DNA of 64,000 nucleotides, from NCBI GenBank assembly GCA_001769505.1, contig MEOF01000047.1, positions 1 through 64,000 on the forward strand. Reading direction: 5' to 3'. Below the pieces are notes generated by a model. It did not search any database. It was not told the DNA's origin and worked only from the letters and a program-made list of their open reading frames with translations. The DNA is from Bacteroidetes bacterium GWF2_33_38. GTDB taxonomy: Bacteria > Bacteroidota > Bacteroidia > Bacteroidales > GWF2-33-38. The first letter of the stretch is position 1; every line of letters starts with the position of its first letter. A program made the translations under genes and the position numbers. Positions 1 through 9,204 of this stretch are shown here, piece by piece.

Positions 1-335
1 ATAATCAGAATATTAACAAATTTAAAATACGATATGTTGCTGATTGTTAATAACTTAAACTTTTATTAACACTTGGGGTTATTAGACAGTCTGACGGTTT
101 CTGACTTTGCGTTGGTGGGCTTTTGAAACCGTAAACTGTCTGCCAGCACCAACGTTAATTAATTGCTCAAATGTTTCTATTCGCACTGTCCGCCCACTAA
201 CGCAAAACCCGTGTTAGTAGTTGGACATTTTGTCTTACGTTAATATTCTATAACTGTCCAAATACTCAATATGTCCTTGTTGTCAGTTTTGTCCGCTTGC
301 TCATAGCCTTTACTTTTGCACATTTTTAAACCTAA
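1..335. other. Gene-free end region with nested inverted repeats
   Basis: No convincing gene is present. The stretch holds two interleaved inverted repeats. One has 15-bp arms at 106-120 and 192-206 that pair with a single mismatch. The other pairs roughly 85-101 (ending ACGGTTTC) with 125-140 (beginning GAAACCGT). The two stems cannot form at once without crossing. The block lies just downstream of the minus-strand gene ending at 336, so it could serve as a 3' end or recombination structure. Confidence 0.5.
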
Positions 336-815
336 TTATTTTTTGAAATATCTAAAATCACAATGGTCTGCCCCTTCCATTATTGTCTGACTTCTTTCCA
401 GTTTTATTTCAGGATTAAATCCATCATTGAATGAAAAGTCTCTGTCACACGATAGGCATTTACCGAGCTCTGAAACATTCAGCTTTTTATAAACTTCTAC
501 ATAGCAACATTTGGTAACATTGAAGTGAAATTCGTTTTCGGTTTCCTTTAAAACATCAATTATCATAGCCCCCTCATCACACCATACTTCTCTGATAAGT
601 TTCGATAATTCACTTATGCTATTACCTTTAAATTTATCGGCTAATAAGCGACCAGAATCTATTGCGTCTTTCTCTATTATTTTCGAGAGGATTTCAAGAG
701 TTCTTTCTTTTCCTAATTCTTTAATAAAGCCATTGATTATTGCGGATACGATAGGAGCTTGGATTTCTCTGCGTTTTAAATGGCTTATTTTTTGGGTATT
801 TGTCTCCTTTTTCAT
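336..815 (-). CDS. L-2-amino-thiazoline-4-carboxylic acid hydrolase-like protein
   Basis: The 159-residue product resembles the ATC hydrolase family, whose founding member opens the thiazoline ring of ATC on the way to cysteine. The C-terminal half carries the family-like pattern CLSCDRDF, then GFNPEIKLERSQTI, then GADHCDFRY. These Cys and Asp residues are the best evidence. I start at ATG 815 (MKKETNTQK); the frame stays open upstream to 974, but that extension is low-complexity and would overlap the next gene's end. Many family members are annotated only from sequence, so the substrate is unproven. It appears monocistronic, with 131 bp to the upstream gene. The repeat-rich block at 1-335 follows it. 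Confidence 0.6.
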   Translation of the reverse strand: MKKETNTQKISHLKRREIQAPIVSAIINGFIKELGKERTLEILSKIIEKDAIDSGRLLADKFKGNSISELSKLIREVWCDEGAMIIDVLKETENEFHFNVTKCCYVEVYKKLNVSELGKCLSCDRDFSFNDGFNPEIKLERSQTIMEGADHCDFRYFKK

Positions 816-946
816 GTTATTTATTAATGTTGATTGTCTGTTGATATTTTTGTCTGCGAAGTCAAGTGAGTTGTCTATTGACTTTCTTGTCGTCTGTATT
901 TGTTTGTCACGATGTCGTCTTTTATGCCTTACCGCTAACTGATTAT

Positions 947-1750
947 TTAGTTTTCTAAAATTTCGCAAACACATCTAAACCCAAGCCAATCTGATGGCGT
1001 TTTGTATGTTTTTATTTTTAGCAAATCGTCTTTTGTAATTTCGTCGTTCCAGCTTAAGCCGATGGCTTTTCCTTTTTCAAGGAGCATTTCAGAAACATTT
1101 CCAGGTGTGTACATAAACCATTCAACGTCTTGAGTAAAAATGGGATGAGTAAATGCAGTTCCTTCAACTTCGTAAACAGCATATGCTTCTTCCCATTCTT
1201 TTTGTGTTGGGAGTCGATACTGAAAATTGGTATAGAAAAAAGCTCGTTGTTTTTTGTTTTTAGTGTTCATCGAATACGCTAATTTAACCATGTCGGTTCG
1301 CCATTTGCAATATTCGTTGGCTTGTTCGTACGAAACATTTATAACTGGATGGTATGCGTATTCTTCAGAGTCAAAATACGAAAACATTTTGTCGGAGTCG
1401 TTTGTCCACGATAAATGTTTGAAGTAGTCAAGTTCAATTTGCTTAAGATATTTTTCGTCGGGACCAATTTGGTAAAGATTTTCAAAGAATTTTTTCCATT
1501 TTAAATTATAGAGCGGAATGTTTTGAATTTCTTTTTGTGTTTCGGGCGAGTAGTAATCAGCAACAGTGTACAAAAAATCAGAATAATCGGCATTGGTAAC
1601 CAATACCATGTCGATGTAAATATTATCGTGTAGCCAAACGGTTCCAGGGGGCGACATTTTTAGTTCTTTCAACGAGTCTTGTTGAGCAAATAACATTGAA
1701 GATAAAAATACAAGGGCGATTGATAAAATGATGTTTTTCATAAATGTCAT
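947..1750 (-). CDS. Secreted formylglycine-generating-enzyme (SUMF1)-like domain protein
   Basis: A 267-residue protein with an N-terminal signal peptide (hydrophobic stretch ending LFAQ, about residue 22) and one FGE-sulfatase-type domain. Visible family marks are PVINVSYEQANEYCKWR in the middle, YRLPTQKEWEEA, GNVSEM and the closing GFRCVCE. The usual GG(S/D)W segment is replaced by GLSW, and no paired catalytic cysteines are evident. A sulfatase-activating role is therefore unlikely. Bacteroidota use such domains in GldJ/GldK-type gliding and secretion lipoproteins, but no lipobox is seen here. The ATG at 1750 abuts the sufT stop codon; the ATG at 1741 is an equally good start. It is probably the last gene of the unit led from 5885 on this strand. 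Confidence 0.65.
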   Translation of the reverse strand: MTFMKNIILSIALVFLSSMLFAQQDSLKELKMSPPGTVWLHDNIYIDMVLVTNADYSDFLYTVADYYSPETQKEIQNIPLYNLKWKKFFENLYQIGPDEKYLKQIELDYFKHLSWTNDSDKMFSYFDSEEYAYHPVINVSYEQANEYCKWRTDMVKLAYSMNTKNKKQRAFFYTNFQYRLPTQKEWEEAYAVYEVEGTAFTHPIFTQDVEWFMYTPGNVSEMLLEKGKAIGLSWNDEITKDDLLKIKTYKTPSDWLGFRCVCEILEN

Positions 1751-2071
1751 TTACAATAAACCGAGTTCTAGTTTTGCCTCATCTGAAAGCATGTCTTTTG
1801 TCCACTGTGGCTCGAAAACGAGATTAATATACACATCGTTAACCACGTCGATTGCTCGAACTTTTTCTCGAACCTCAGAAAGTAAATCATCGGCCATCGG
1901 ACAATTAGGAGCTGTCAATGTCATCTCAATTTCAACTTTATTTCCTTCGTTAACTTCGACTTTGTAAATAAGTCCTAAATCGTAAATATTTACTGGTATT
2001 TCGGGGTCGTAAATACTTTTCAATGTGCTTACGATTCTCGATTCTAATGATAAAAAATCTGGTGTTTCCAT
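1751..2071 (-). CDS. sufT: SufT-like / MIP18-family Fe-S assembly protein
   Basis: A 106-residue protein of the DUF59/MIP18 family, which helps Fe-S cluster maturation. The diagnostic motifs are DPEIPVNIYDLGLIY at residues 22-36 and TLTAPNCPM at 51-59, with the conserved Cys57. It sits directly after sufE, 1 bp from that stop, so it probably works with SufE in SUF-type cluster assembly. Other SUF genes (sufBCDS) are not in the window. PaaD, a phenylacetate-pathway relative, is an alternative within the family, but the sufE neighbour favours SufT. Confidence 0.85.
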   Translation of the reverse strand: METPDFLSLESRIVSTLKSIYDPEIPVNIYDLGLIYKVEVNEGNKVEIEMTLTAPNCPMADDLLSEVREKVRAIDVVNDVYINLVFEPQWTKDMLSDEAKLELGLL

Positions 2072-2072
2072 T

Positions 2073-2504
2073 TTATTTTTTCATTTTAGCATCATATGCT
2101 AATGCGTATAATTTCATTTGTTTTAACATCGATACAAGCCCGTTTGAACGAGTGGGTGAAAGGTTTTCTTTTAAGCCGATTTTATCAATAAAAAACATTT
2201 CTGCATCTAAAATTTCTTTCGGAGTTCGTTCGTTCATCACTTTTACAAGCAGGTATACAATTCCTTTTGTGATAATTGCATCGCTGTCGGCTGAAAAATA
2301 AATTTTCCCTTCTTTAAGCTCTGCGTGAAGCCAAACTTTAGACTGACAGCCTTTTATCAGATATTCGTCGGTTTTAAAATCCTCGCTTATCATAGGTAAA
2401 TCACGTGCAATTTCGATAATATGTTCGTATTTGTCGAGCCAATCGTCGAAAATTATAAAGTCCTCTATGATTTCTTTTTGTATATCTTCAATTGATTTTT
2501 TCAT
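2073..2504 (-). CDS. sufE: Cysteine desulfuration protein SufE
   Basis: A 143-residue SufE homologue. It accepts persulfide sulfur from the cysteine desulfurase SufS and passes it to the SufBCD scaffold. The acceptor is Cys53 in the segment LIKGCQSKVW. Downstream RTPKEILDAEMFFIDKIGL and the helix LSPTRSNGL are typical of the family. The length is normal. It is the first of the sufE-sufT pair and starts 6 bp after the upstream phosphatase gene, so cotranscription is likely. Confidence 0.9.
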   Translation of the reverse strand: MKKSIEDIQKEIIEDFIIFDDWLDKYEHIIEIARDLPMISEDFKTDEYLIKGCQSKVWLHAELKEGKIYFSADSDAIITKGIVYLLVKVMNERTPKEILDAEMFFIDKIGLKENLSPTRSNGLVSMLKQMKLYALAYDAKMKK

Positions 2505-2510
2505 TTAATA

Positions 2511-4388
2511 TTAAATTTTAAATCCAAGTATTAAAACATCGTCGGTTTGTTTTTGCTCTCCTTTCCAATTCAAAAATTCTTTTTCGAATAGTTTTTTCTG
2601 CTCTTCCATTGGCTTGTGATGATTTTCGACGATTGTGTTTTCAAGTTTAGCAATGGAGTATTTTTTATCGTTTTTGCCACCAAATTGATCTTGAAATCCA
2701 TCGGTAAACAGATATATACTTAGCCCTTCGGTAAGTTTTATGATTTGGTTCTGATATGTTTTTTTTTCGGTTCTGTTTTCAAATTCGCCGCCAATTGAAA
2801 AAATTGAACCATCGATTTGTTTTAATTTTTCGTTTTCAATTACAATAATAGCCTGATTAGCTGATGCAACATTAATAATTTTTTCGGATGAGTCGATGCA
2901 ACAAATAGCGATATCCATTCCGTCGTTTTGAATTATTTCGCTTCCGCCGCCTTGGCTTAATGCATATATTACACCTCTGTTTAGCTGTGCAAGTATTTCG
3001 TCGGGGCTATAAATTCGTTTCTCGTTTACAATTTCGTTTAGTAAAGCGTTTCCCATCATCGACATAAATGCTCCCGATACACCATGCCCAGTACAATCGG
3101 CAACAGCTATAAAAATTTTATCGTCGTGTTTCGAAAACCAAAAGAAGTCGCCACTTACAATATTTCTTGGCTTATAAAAAATAAACGAGTCGGAAAAATA
3201 GCTTTTGATTAAATCCTCTGAAGGCAAGATGGCTTCCTGAATTCGCTTTGCGTAGTAAATGCTATCGGTTAAAAGATTGTTCGATTTTGCAAGTTGCGTG
3301 TTAACATTCATCAGTAAATCGCTTTGAGCTTGAAGTTCTTCTTTTTGTTGTTTAATTGCTTCTTCTGCTTCTTTTAGTTTCGAAATGTCAGCATCAATTG
3401 CCACAACTTTAACAATTTCGCCGTTTGTTCCAATAATTGGGGTTAAATTAGTTTGAATCCATATGTTTGTTCCATATTTCGTTGGAAGTATTGCGTTGTA
3501 AAAAACAGGTCTTTTAAATTGAAAACATTCCATTACCGTATCCTTTACTGGGCTATTTACTATCATGTCAAACAAACTTTTCCCACGATTTTCAATAAAT
3601 TCATCTAATGTAAATCCATACATTCTCGTAAATCCTTCGTTTACCCATTCGGGGCGTCCTTTTGCGTCGAAAATAACAACTGAATTGTTTGTTTTACTTG
3701 CAACGATTGACAATTTTTCAAGTTCTCGGTTTATGTCTTCAAGTCGCTCGCTTTGAGCAATTATTTCTTCTTTTTGTTGTAAAACCTGATTTATATAAAA
3801 TGATTTTTTTGTATCTGCAATCATAAATGAATGATAGGTTTTTTCCCGAACGGTTTCGAATATATACGTTAAAAAATTACTAACGATAAACGTTGCTACG
3901 AATCTCAATTTAAATACAGAGTTATATTCTGGGGCGTAATCGGGTTTTGTGATAAACACGAACAACACGATTAGAAAAATTGTAATTAAATACAAGCCAC
4001 CTACAATTCTTCCGAGAATAAAAAGAGCAACTACTGGTAAACAATAAAACCAAAGAACTCCTGTCATTTCTTCACCTCCATCAAACAGTAGAAAAATACA
4101 AAGCAAATACATTAAGCTAACGATAATGTGTCCTGAGACGAGAATATTTTTGGTGCGTCGTAGATAAAAAACTAAGGCAATAACTCCAATGAAGAATGAA
4201 AAAAGAGTCATACCAAAAGCAATTCTTCCGCTCAATATACCTTTTAGACCAAAAAGAAATAGGCTTATAAATCCAACAAAAGCAAAAAAGTTAATCAGAA
4301 TTGCCTTTCTAACGTTTTCGGTTTCGTAACTTCCTTCGAATCCAGCAGATAAAAAGTTGAAAATTAAATTTTTTGCTGTTTTTGCCAT
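2511..4388 (-). CDS. Membrane PAS-domain sensor with SpoIIE/PP2C serine phosphatase output
   Basis: A 625-residue protein in three parts. About six transmembrane helices lie between residues 25 and 180. A short coiled coil precedes a PAS domain at about 230-340, and a second coiled coil follows. A SpoIIE-type PP2C phosphatase fills 385-625, with GDFFWFSKHDD, the metal-binding ADCTGHGVSGAFMS and FTDGFQDQFGG. It should dephosphorylate a serine or threonine protein, typically an anti-sigma antagonist, in response to a cytoplasmic signal read by the PAS domain. No anti-sigma partner is encoded nearby. It lies between mlaF and sufE with gaps of 7 and 6 bp, so it shares their transcript without an obvious functional link. 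Confidence 0.85.
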   Translation of the reverse strand: MAKTAKNLIFNFLSAGFEGSYETENVRKAILINFFAFVGFISLFLFGLKGILSGRIAFGMTLFSFFIGVIALVFYLRRTKNILVSGHIIVSLMYLLCIFLLFDGGEEMTGVLWFYCLPVVALFILGRIVGGLYLITIFLIVLFVFITKPDYAPEYNSVFKLRFVATFIVSNFLTYIFETVREKTYHSFMIADTKKSFYINQVLQQKEEIIAQSERLEDINRELEKLSIVASKTNNSVVIFDAKGRPEWVNEGFTRMYGFTLDEFIENRGKSLFDMIVNSPVKDTVMECFQFKRPVFYNAILPTKYGTNIWIQTNLTPIIGTNGEIVKVVAIDADISKLKEAEEAIKQQKEELQAQSDLLMNVNTQLAKSNNLLTDSIYYAKRIQEAILPSEDLIKSYFSDSFIFYKPRNIVSGDFFWFSKHDDKIFIAVADCTGHGVSGAFMSMMGNALLNEIVNEKRIYSPDEILAQLNRGVIYALSQGGGSEIIQNDGMDIAICCIDSSEKIINVASANQAIIVIENEKLKQIDGSIFSIGGEFENRTEKKTYQNQIIKLTEGLSIYLFTDGFQDQFGGKNDKKYSIAKLENTIVENHHKPMEEQKKLFEKEFLNWKGEQKQTDDVLILGFKI

Positions 4389-4395
4389 ATTGCTA

Positions 4396-5148
4396 TTATA
4401 AATTGCGACGAATTTTTTTAACTAATTCTGATGCAAATACAAAGTCGTTTAGTTCGGTGTTTTCCGAAACAAGAATATCTTCTTTACTTCCTTCCCACCA
4501 TTTATTTCCGTGATAGATATAGATAACTTTATCGCCAATTTCCATAACCGAATTCATATCGTGAGTATTTACAACGGTTGTAATATCGTACTCAATCGTA
4601 ATTTCTTTAATTAAATTATCGATTACAATTGCCGTTTTAGGATCAAGTCCTGAATTTGGTTCATCGCAAAATAAATATTTTGGATTTAATGCGATAGCTC
4701 TTGCAATGGCAACTCGTTTTTTCATTCCACCACTTATCTCTGATGGATATAGTCGATTTGCATTTATCAATTCAACTCGTTGTAAACAAAAATTAGCTCG
4801 TTCGAGTTTTTCTTCAAAAGTCATGGTTGTAAACATATCGAGCGGATACATTACGTTTTCTTCAACGGTTTGAGAATCGAATAAAGCTCCTCCTTGAAAA
4901 ACCATTCCAATTTCTTTACGAATTTCTTTTCTTGCTTTGAAATTCATATTTGTAAAATCCCGACCATCGTAAATTATGTTTCCTTCGTCAACTTCGTGCA
5001 AACCAACCAATGATTTTAACAAAACCGTTTTTCCCGAACCGCTTTGACCAATAATTAAGTTGGTTTTTCCTTTTTCGAAAACAATAGAAATATTGTTCAG
5101 AACTTTTTTATCGGGAAATGATTTTGAAACGCTTCTTACTTCTATCAT
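4396..5148 (-). CDS. mlaF: ABC transporter ATPase, MlaF type
   Basis: A 250-residue ATPase with Walker A GQSGSGKT (residues 34-41), signature SGGMKKR (139-145), Walker B LFCDEP (159-164) and the H-loop His196. The GGMKKR form of the signature and the MlaE permease next to it place it in the Mla/Tgt/Mkl lipid-transport group, which moves phospholipids between the inner and outer membranes. It overlaps the permease stop by 4 bp, so translation is coupled. The MlaD-type MCE protein expected with it is not encoded in this window. Confidence 0.85.
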   Translation of the reverse strand: MIEVRSVSKSFPDKKVLNNISIVFEKGKTNLIIGQSGSGKTVLLKSLVGLHEVDEGNIIYDGRDFTNMNFKARKEIRKEIGMVFQGGALFDSQTVEENVMYPLDMFTTMTFEEKLERANFCLQRVELINANRLYPSEISGGMKKRVAIARAIALNPKYLFCDEPNSGLDPKTAIVIDNLIKEITIEYDITTVVNTHDMNSVMEIGDKVIYIYHGNKWWEGSKEDILVSENTELNDFVFASELVKKIRRNL

Positions 5149-5885
5149 GTGAGTATAAGTTGAGTAAGTAATAAGTTGAATAAAAGAATAAGAATGCTAC
5201 TATATACAACCGCTTTTGTACTTGAACGACCAACCTCCAAGGCTCCTCCAGATGTAAAATATCCTTGATATGCCGAAACTGACGTGATAATTAATGCAAA
5301 AACAACGGTTTTAATCAGTGCATACGTTATGTAAAATGCATTAAAACCATATTGAACTCCATAAACAAACTCTTCGGTTGAAACAACTCCGGCAGAAACA
5401 CCACCAAGCCAACCGCCCGAAATACCAACAAACATGCTGACGATTACTAAGAATGGGAAAATGAAAACAGCAGCGATAATTTTAGGCAAAATAAGATAGC
5501 TTGCTGAATTTACGCCCATAATTTCGAGTGCGTCGATTTGTTCGGTTACTCTCATGGTTCCAATTTCTGATGCGATGTTTGAACCAACTTTTCCAGCTAA
5601 AATTAATCCAACAATGGTTGAAGAAAACTCTAACAAGGTAATATCTCGAACCGACAAGCCGATTAAATATTCAGGTAGAAGAGGATTTTCCATGTTATAC
5701 GCAGTTTGAATGGTCATGGCAGCACCCATAAAAACCGAAATAAGAGCAACAATTCCAACAGAGCTAATCCCTACAATATCAAGCTCTTTAAGGGTTTGTT
5801 TTAAATATATTCTTGACTTTTCAGGTCTTGAAAAAACCTTACGCATCAAAATTACATATTGACCTAAGTGAAAAAAAATCTTCAT
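5145..5885 (-). CDS. mlaE: ABC transporter permease, MlaE type
   Basis: A 246-residue inner-membrane protein with about five hydrophobic segments and the MlaE pattern: GAAMTIQTAYN, then LLEFSSTIVGLILAGKVGSNIASEIGTM, then EQIDALEIMGVN. It is the first gene of a minus-strand run (mlaE, mlaF, phosphatase, sufE, sufT, SUMF1-like) and is divergent from the SprT-like gene with 56 bp between starts. It pairs with MlaF as the core of a lipid transporter. Confidence 0.87.
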   Translation of the reverse strand: MKIFFHLGQYVILMRKVFSRPEKSRIYLKQTLKELDIVGISSVGIVALISVFMGAAMTIQTAYNMENPLLPEYLIGLSVRDITLLEFSSTIVGLILAGKVGSNIASEIGTMRVTEQIDALEIMGVNSASYLILPKIIAAVFIFPFLVIVSMFVGISGGWLGGVSAGVVSTEEFVYGVQYGFNAFYITYALIKTVVFALIITSVSAYQGYFTSGGALEVGRSSTKAVVYSSILILLFNLLLTQLILT

Positions 5886-5941
5886 AATTTGCTTTAATAT
5901 GCTAAATTAACAAATAATTTTATGACGTAAAAAATAAAAGC

Positions 5942-6550
5942 ATGAGTTTATTTAATTATTCTTATTTAAATAATTTTCTTTCTCCCGAATCGTTCGATTA
6001 TGTTTCAACTTTTTTGATTGAAAATAAGGTAGATTTCAAAATTACCCGAGAGCGTTTTACAAAATTCGGCGATTATCGATTTTTTCGAAATGGCGTTCAT
6101 AAAATTACGATAAACGGGAATTTGAATACAAATGAATTTTTACTTGTTACACTTCACGAAATTGCTCATATGTTGGTTCAAATTCGAATGAAAAAACGAG
6201 TCAAGCCACACGGCATTGAATGGAAAAGCACATTTGCTGAGTTAATTTTGAGAACTCTTGAATTAAACGGCTTTTCACCTGAATTAGAAAAAGAATTAAA
6301 TAATTATATTTTAAAAGGTTTTACACCATCATCTAAAGTATTGCTTTATAAAAAATTACGAAACGATTCTATTGATGTTGTTTACTTAGAAGACATTCCA
6401 ATAAATTCGACCTTTTCAGTTAAAAACAACAGAACTTTTGTAAAACTTGAGAAATTGCGGAAACGATTTAAGTGTCAAGACACCAAAAATAAAAGAATGT
6501 ATTTGGTGCATCCTCAAACAATAGTTATTGATTATAAGCCAGCTATGTGA
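5942..6550 (+). CDS. SprT-like zinc metalloprotease-domain protein
   Basis: A 202-residue SprT-like protein. The zinc site is HEIAH at residues 72-76, with a further His90 in the HGIEWK motif; this is the arrangement seen in SprT and in the SPRTN/Wss1 proteases. The C-terminal third has basic segments (KKLRNDS, LRKRFKC) but only one clear Cys, so the usual zinc ribbon is degenerate. In bacteria the role of the family is poorly defined; a DNA-protein crosslink protease role is only an analogy. It is divergent from mlaE and convergent with dprA. Confidence 0.75.
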   Translation: MSLFNYSYLNNFLSPESFDYVSTFLIENKVDFKITRERFTKFGDYRFFRNGVHKITINGNLNTNEFLLVTLHEIAHMLVQIRMKKRVKPHGIEWKSTFAELILRTLELNGFSPELEKELNNYILKGFTPSSKVLLYKKLRNDSIDVVYLEDIPINSTFSVKNNRTFVKLEKLRKRFKCQDTKNKRMYLVHPQTIVIDYKPAM

Positions 6551-6926
6551 TATTTTACGCATTGTTTCGGAATACCATTATGATTATACTGATATGGAAT
6601 TACAAAGTAAAAATGGAAATGGTTGCTCATGTCCACATTAAAATAGCAGAAAAATCGAAAAAATTATACCAATTCTATTTCCATATGACACATATGTGAT
6701 TTTTTAGATTCCCTTTTTCAAGGGAATGTGCCTCAAAAAATTACCACATACCCGCAAAAGCGGGTATCTTATTTTTAAATTGTGTCGGTCACATTGAATC
6801 GTAATCTATCTAACTCAAGCATAACCGGCTGATAATTAATTGATTGCAAATTTGTATTTTAGGCTTATTTACTGCTAAACAAAGTTAGAGGCTTATTTCT
6901 AATCTTTATACTATTGGCAATTGGTA
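6551..6926. other. Convergent intergenic spacer carrying a repeat element
   Basis: No gene is visible in this 376-bp gap between the converging SprT-like gene and dprA. About 140 bp of it is the hairpin-rich repeat listed separately. The rest is AT-rich with no further recognisable signal. The hairpins could end transcription from both sides. Confidence 0.6.
6666..6805 (+). repeat. 140-bp hairpin-rich interspersed repeat, copy 1
   Basis: This 140-bp block recurs inverted at 27876-28015 with about five mismatches. It contains three palindromes: a CATATG pair around ACA, an ATTCCCTT/AAGGGAAT hairpin, and ATACCCGC-AAAA-GCGGGTAT (8-bp stem, 4-base loop). Substitutions between copies lie mostly in or next to the middle hairpin's loop and leave its stem closed. 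The ends (ATACCAATTC and the complement of GAATCGTAAT) are only weakly inverted. It could be a MITE or a REP/BIME-like element. Confidence 0.85.
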
Positions 6927-8090
6927 TTAAACCAAACGGAAAACTTTTCCCGGAAGATTTCTAATGATTCCCGAAAACTCAAGATTTAGCAAAAGAGATG
7001 CAACTTGCGACACTGGCATATTTGCGTTACTTGCAATAACATCAATGGTAAGTTCCGATTTTTCTTGCAATAAATTTATTATTTTCTGCTCATCGTCCGA
7101 AAAGTCGAATTTGATTTCACGTTGCTGTTTTTTTGTTTGAGTATTGCTTTCCCATCCCATAATGTATTCAATATCTGAAGCACTTTCAAGCAAAGCGGCA
7201 CGATTTGTTTTGATTAGAAAATTACATCCTTTCGAAAATTCATCTTCGATTCTTCCAGGAAGAGCAAACACGTCGCGATTGTACGAATTTGCTATTTCGG
7301 CTGTGATAAGCGAACCTCCTTTTCTCCCACTTTCGATTACAATAGTAGCGTCGGAAATTCCAGCAACAATTCGATTTCTTTTCACAAAATTTTGCTTATC
7401 GGGATTTGATTCGCTCATAAATTCGGTAATTAAAGCCCCATCTTTTTCAAGAATTTCTTTGGCGTATTTTTTATGAACCGAAGGATACATTTTATCCAAT
7501 CCGTGACCCAAAACTGCTAGTGTTTTTAGATTATTTGCCAATGCGGCTTTGTGCGAATAAATATCAATTCCGTAGGCCAACCCACTAACAATTATTGTTT
7601 CGGGATGTTTTTCGGCTATATCGGCTATAAGTTTTTCGGTAAATGCTTTTCCATAGTCGGTTGCATTTCTTGTTCCTACAATGCTAATAATTTTTTGTTC
7701 GTTGAAACAATTATTTCCTTTAACAAAAAGAATAAGAGGCGAATCGATACAATTTTTTAACCTTTCGGGATAATTTTTATCGGTAAAAAAAACAGGATTT
7801 ATCTTATATCGTTCAATAAATTTCAGTTCTTGCTCTGCTCTTGCAAGAATATCTTGTTTTACAATATTATCAGCAACAACGGAACCAACATCGGGAACTT
7901 TCATTAATTGCGATTTTGTGGATTTAAAAACAGCTTCGATGCTCCCTAAATAAGCAATTAGCTTTTTAGCTGTGATAATTCCAACTCCTGGAAGAAGTCC
8001 TATGCCAATTTTATATATTAAATCTTTATCCAATTTATTCGATGATTTCAAATTTTTGATTTCTTCTCGTGGGAACGAATCCTGCTTCAA
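6927..8090 (-). CDS. dprA: DNA-processing protein DprA
   Basis: A 387-residue DprA/Smf protein that loads RecA on incoming single-stranded DNA during transformation. An N-terminal helix-hairpin-helix region (about 25-85) precedes the Rossmann-like core, with IVGTRNAT (137-144), SGLAYGIDIYSH (169-180), AVLGHGLDKMYP and KRNRIVAGISDA. A winged-helix DprA_WH-type domain ends the protein. The ATG at 8090 would overlap mqnC by 56 bp; a TTG at 8033, just past the mqnC stop, is an alternative start that loses only the first 19 residues. Confidence 0.92.
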   Translation of the reverse strand: MKQDSFPREEIKNLKSSNKLDKDLIYKIGIGLLPGVGIITAKKLIAYLGSIEAVFKSTKSQLMKVPDVGSVVADNIVKQDILARAEQELKFIERYKINPVFFTDKNYPERLKNCIDSPLILFVKGNNCFNEQKIISIVGTRNATDYGKAFTEKLIADIAEKHPETIIVSGLAYGIDIYSHKAALANNLKTLAVLGHGLDKMYPSVHKKYAKEILEKDGALITEFMSESNPDKQNFVKRNRIVAGISDATIVIESGRKGGSLITAEIANSYNRDVFALPGRIEDEFSKGCNFLIKTNRAALLESASDIEYIMGWESNTQTKKQQREIKFDFSDDEQKIINLLQEKSELTIDVIASNANMPVSQVASLLLNLEFSGIIRNLPGKVFRLV

Positions 8091-9123
8091 TAATTGCTTT
8101 TTGTATCCCAGTTTTGTCTAATGAATAATCAGCTCCAGCTGACGATACTACATTTTCCTCAATCATAATTGAACCAAAATCGTTTGCTCCTGCATGTAAA
8201 CATATTTGCCCAACATTAACCCCAACTGTCAGCCATGATGCTTGAATATTTTTGATATTTGGCAACAAAATTCGGCTTATAGCAATAAATCTAACATATT
8301 CGGAAGCCGAAATTGTATTTGTTATTCCAAGTTCCTGCTTCAAAACCGTATTTTTATCTTGAAATGGCCAAGGAATAAAAGAAAGAAACCCAAAACTGTC
8401 GGGGGGCTTTTCTGCTTGCAAATCGCGAATTTTCAGGAGGTGTTCAATTCGTTCTTCTTCCGTTTCATAATGACCAAACATCATAGTTGCCGAAGTTGGT
8501 AAATTAATTTTATGAGCTTCACGCATCACATTTATCCATTCGTCGGCACTACATTTTGCTTTTGAAAGAAACGAACGAACTCTATCTGATAATATTTCGG
8601 CTCCTGCTCCGGGTAAACTATCTAATCCTGATTTTGTAAGCCGAGCAAGTGTTTCGCTGATGGAAATTTTTGCTTTTCTTGCCAAAAAATGAATCTCCGG
8701 CGGACCAAGTGCGTGAAGTTTTAATTTTGGATAAATTACTTTCAGCGATGAGAATAAATCTTCGTAATACGAAAGTCCCAACTTCGGGTGTAAGCCACCT
8801 TGCAAAAGTAGTTGGTCTCCTCCGATTTTTATCAACTCATCTATTTTGCTCCGATATTCTTCAATACTTGTGATATAAACTTCGTTTGAATTTGGCTTGC
8901 AATGAAAATTGCAAAACTTACACTGAACCACACAAGCATTTGTAATATTTACATTTCTATCTATAATCCACGTAACTTGCTTTTGCGGATGATGTAAATA
9001 CCGAATTTCGTTAGCCAAATATATTAAATCGGATAAAGCAGCATTCTTGTACAAAAACATTGCTTCTTCGCGAGTTAGAAATGTTAATTTTTGAGCCTTG
9101 CTTAATATTGAGTTAATTTCCAT
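8035..9123 (-). CDS. mqnC: Cyclic dehypoxanthine futalosine synthase MqnC
   Basis: A 362-residue radical SAM enzyme with the cluster motif C64-x3-C68-x2-C71 in NITNACVVQCKFCNF. The segments LLQGGLHP, FIPWPFQ, IKNIQASWLTVG and GANDFGSIMIEENVVS match MqnC, the enzyme that cyclises dehypoxanthine futalosine in the futalosine route to menaquinone. MqnE is the nearest alternative, but the DFGS-MIEENVVS end favours MqnC. Other mqn genes are not in the window. It overlaps dprA, so the two are probably cotranscribed. Confidence 0.85.
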   Translation of the reverse strand: MEINSILSKAQKLTFLTREEAMFLYKNAALSDLIYLANEIRYLHHPQKQVTWIIDRNVNITNACVVQCKFCNFHCKPNSNEVYITSIEEYRSKIDELIKIGGDQLLLQGGLHPKLGLSYYEDLFSSLKVIYPKLKLHALGPPEIHFLARKAKISISETLARLTKSGLDSLPGAGAEILSDRVRSFLSKAKCSADEWINVMREAHKINLPTSATMMFGHYETEEERIEHLLKIRDLQAEKPPDSFGFLSFIPWPFQDKNTVLKQELGITNTISASEYVRFIAISRILLPNIKNIQASWLTVGVNVGQICLHAGANDFGSIMIEENVVSSAGADYSLDKTGIQKAIIEAGFVPTRRNQKFEIIE

Positions 9124-9204
9124 ACAAGCAAATTTAATGATACCTTTTAATTTTTAGGCTAATCGGATAAAGTTTTTTTATCTTTACAAAAAAGAAAACA
9201 AAAT

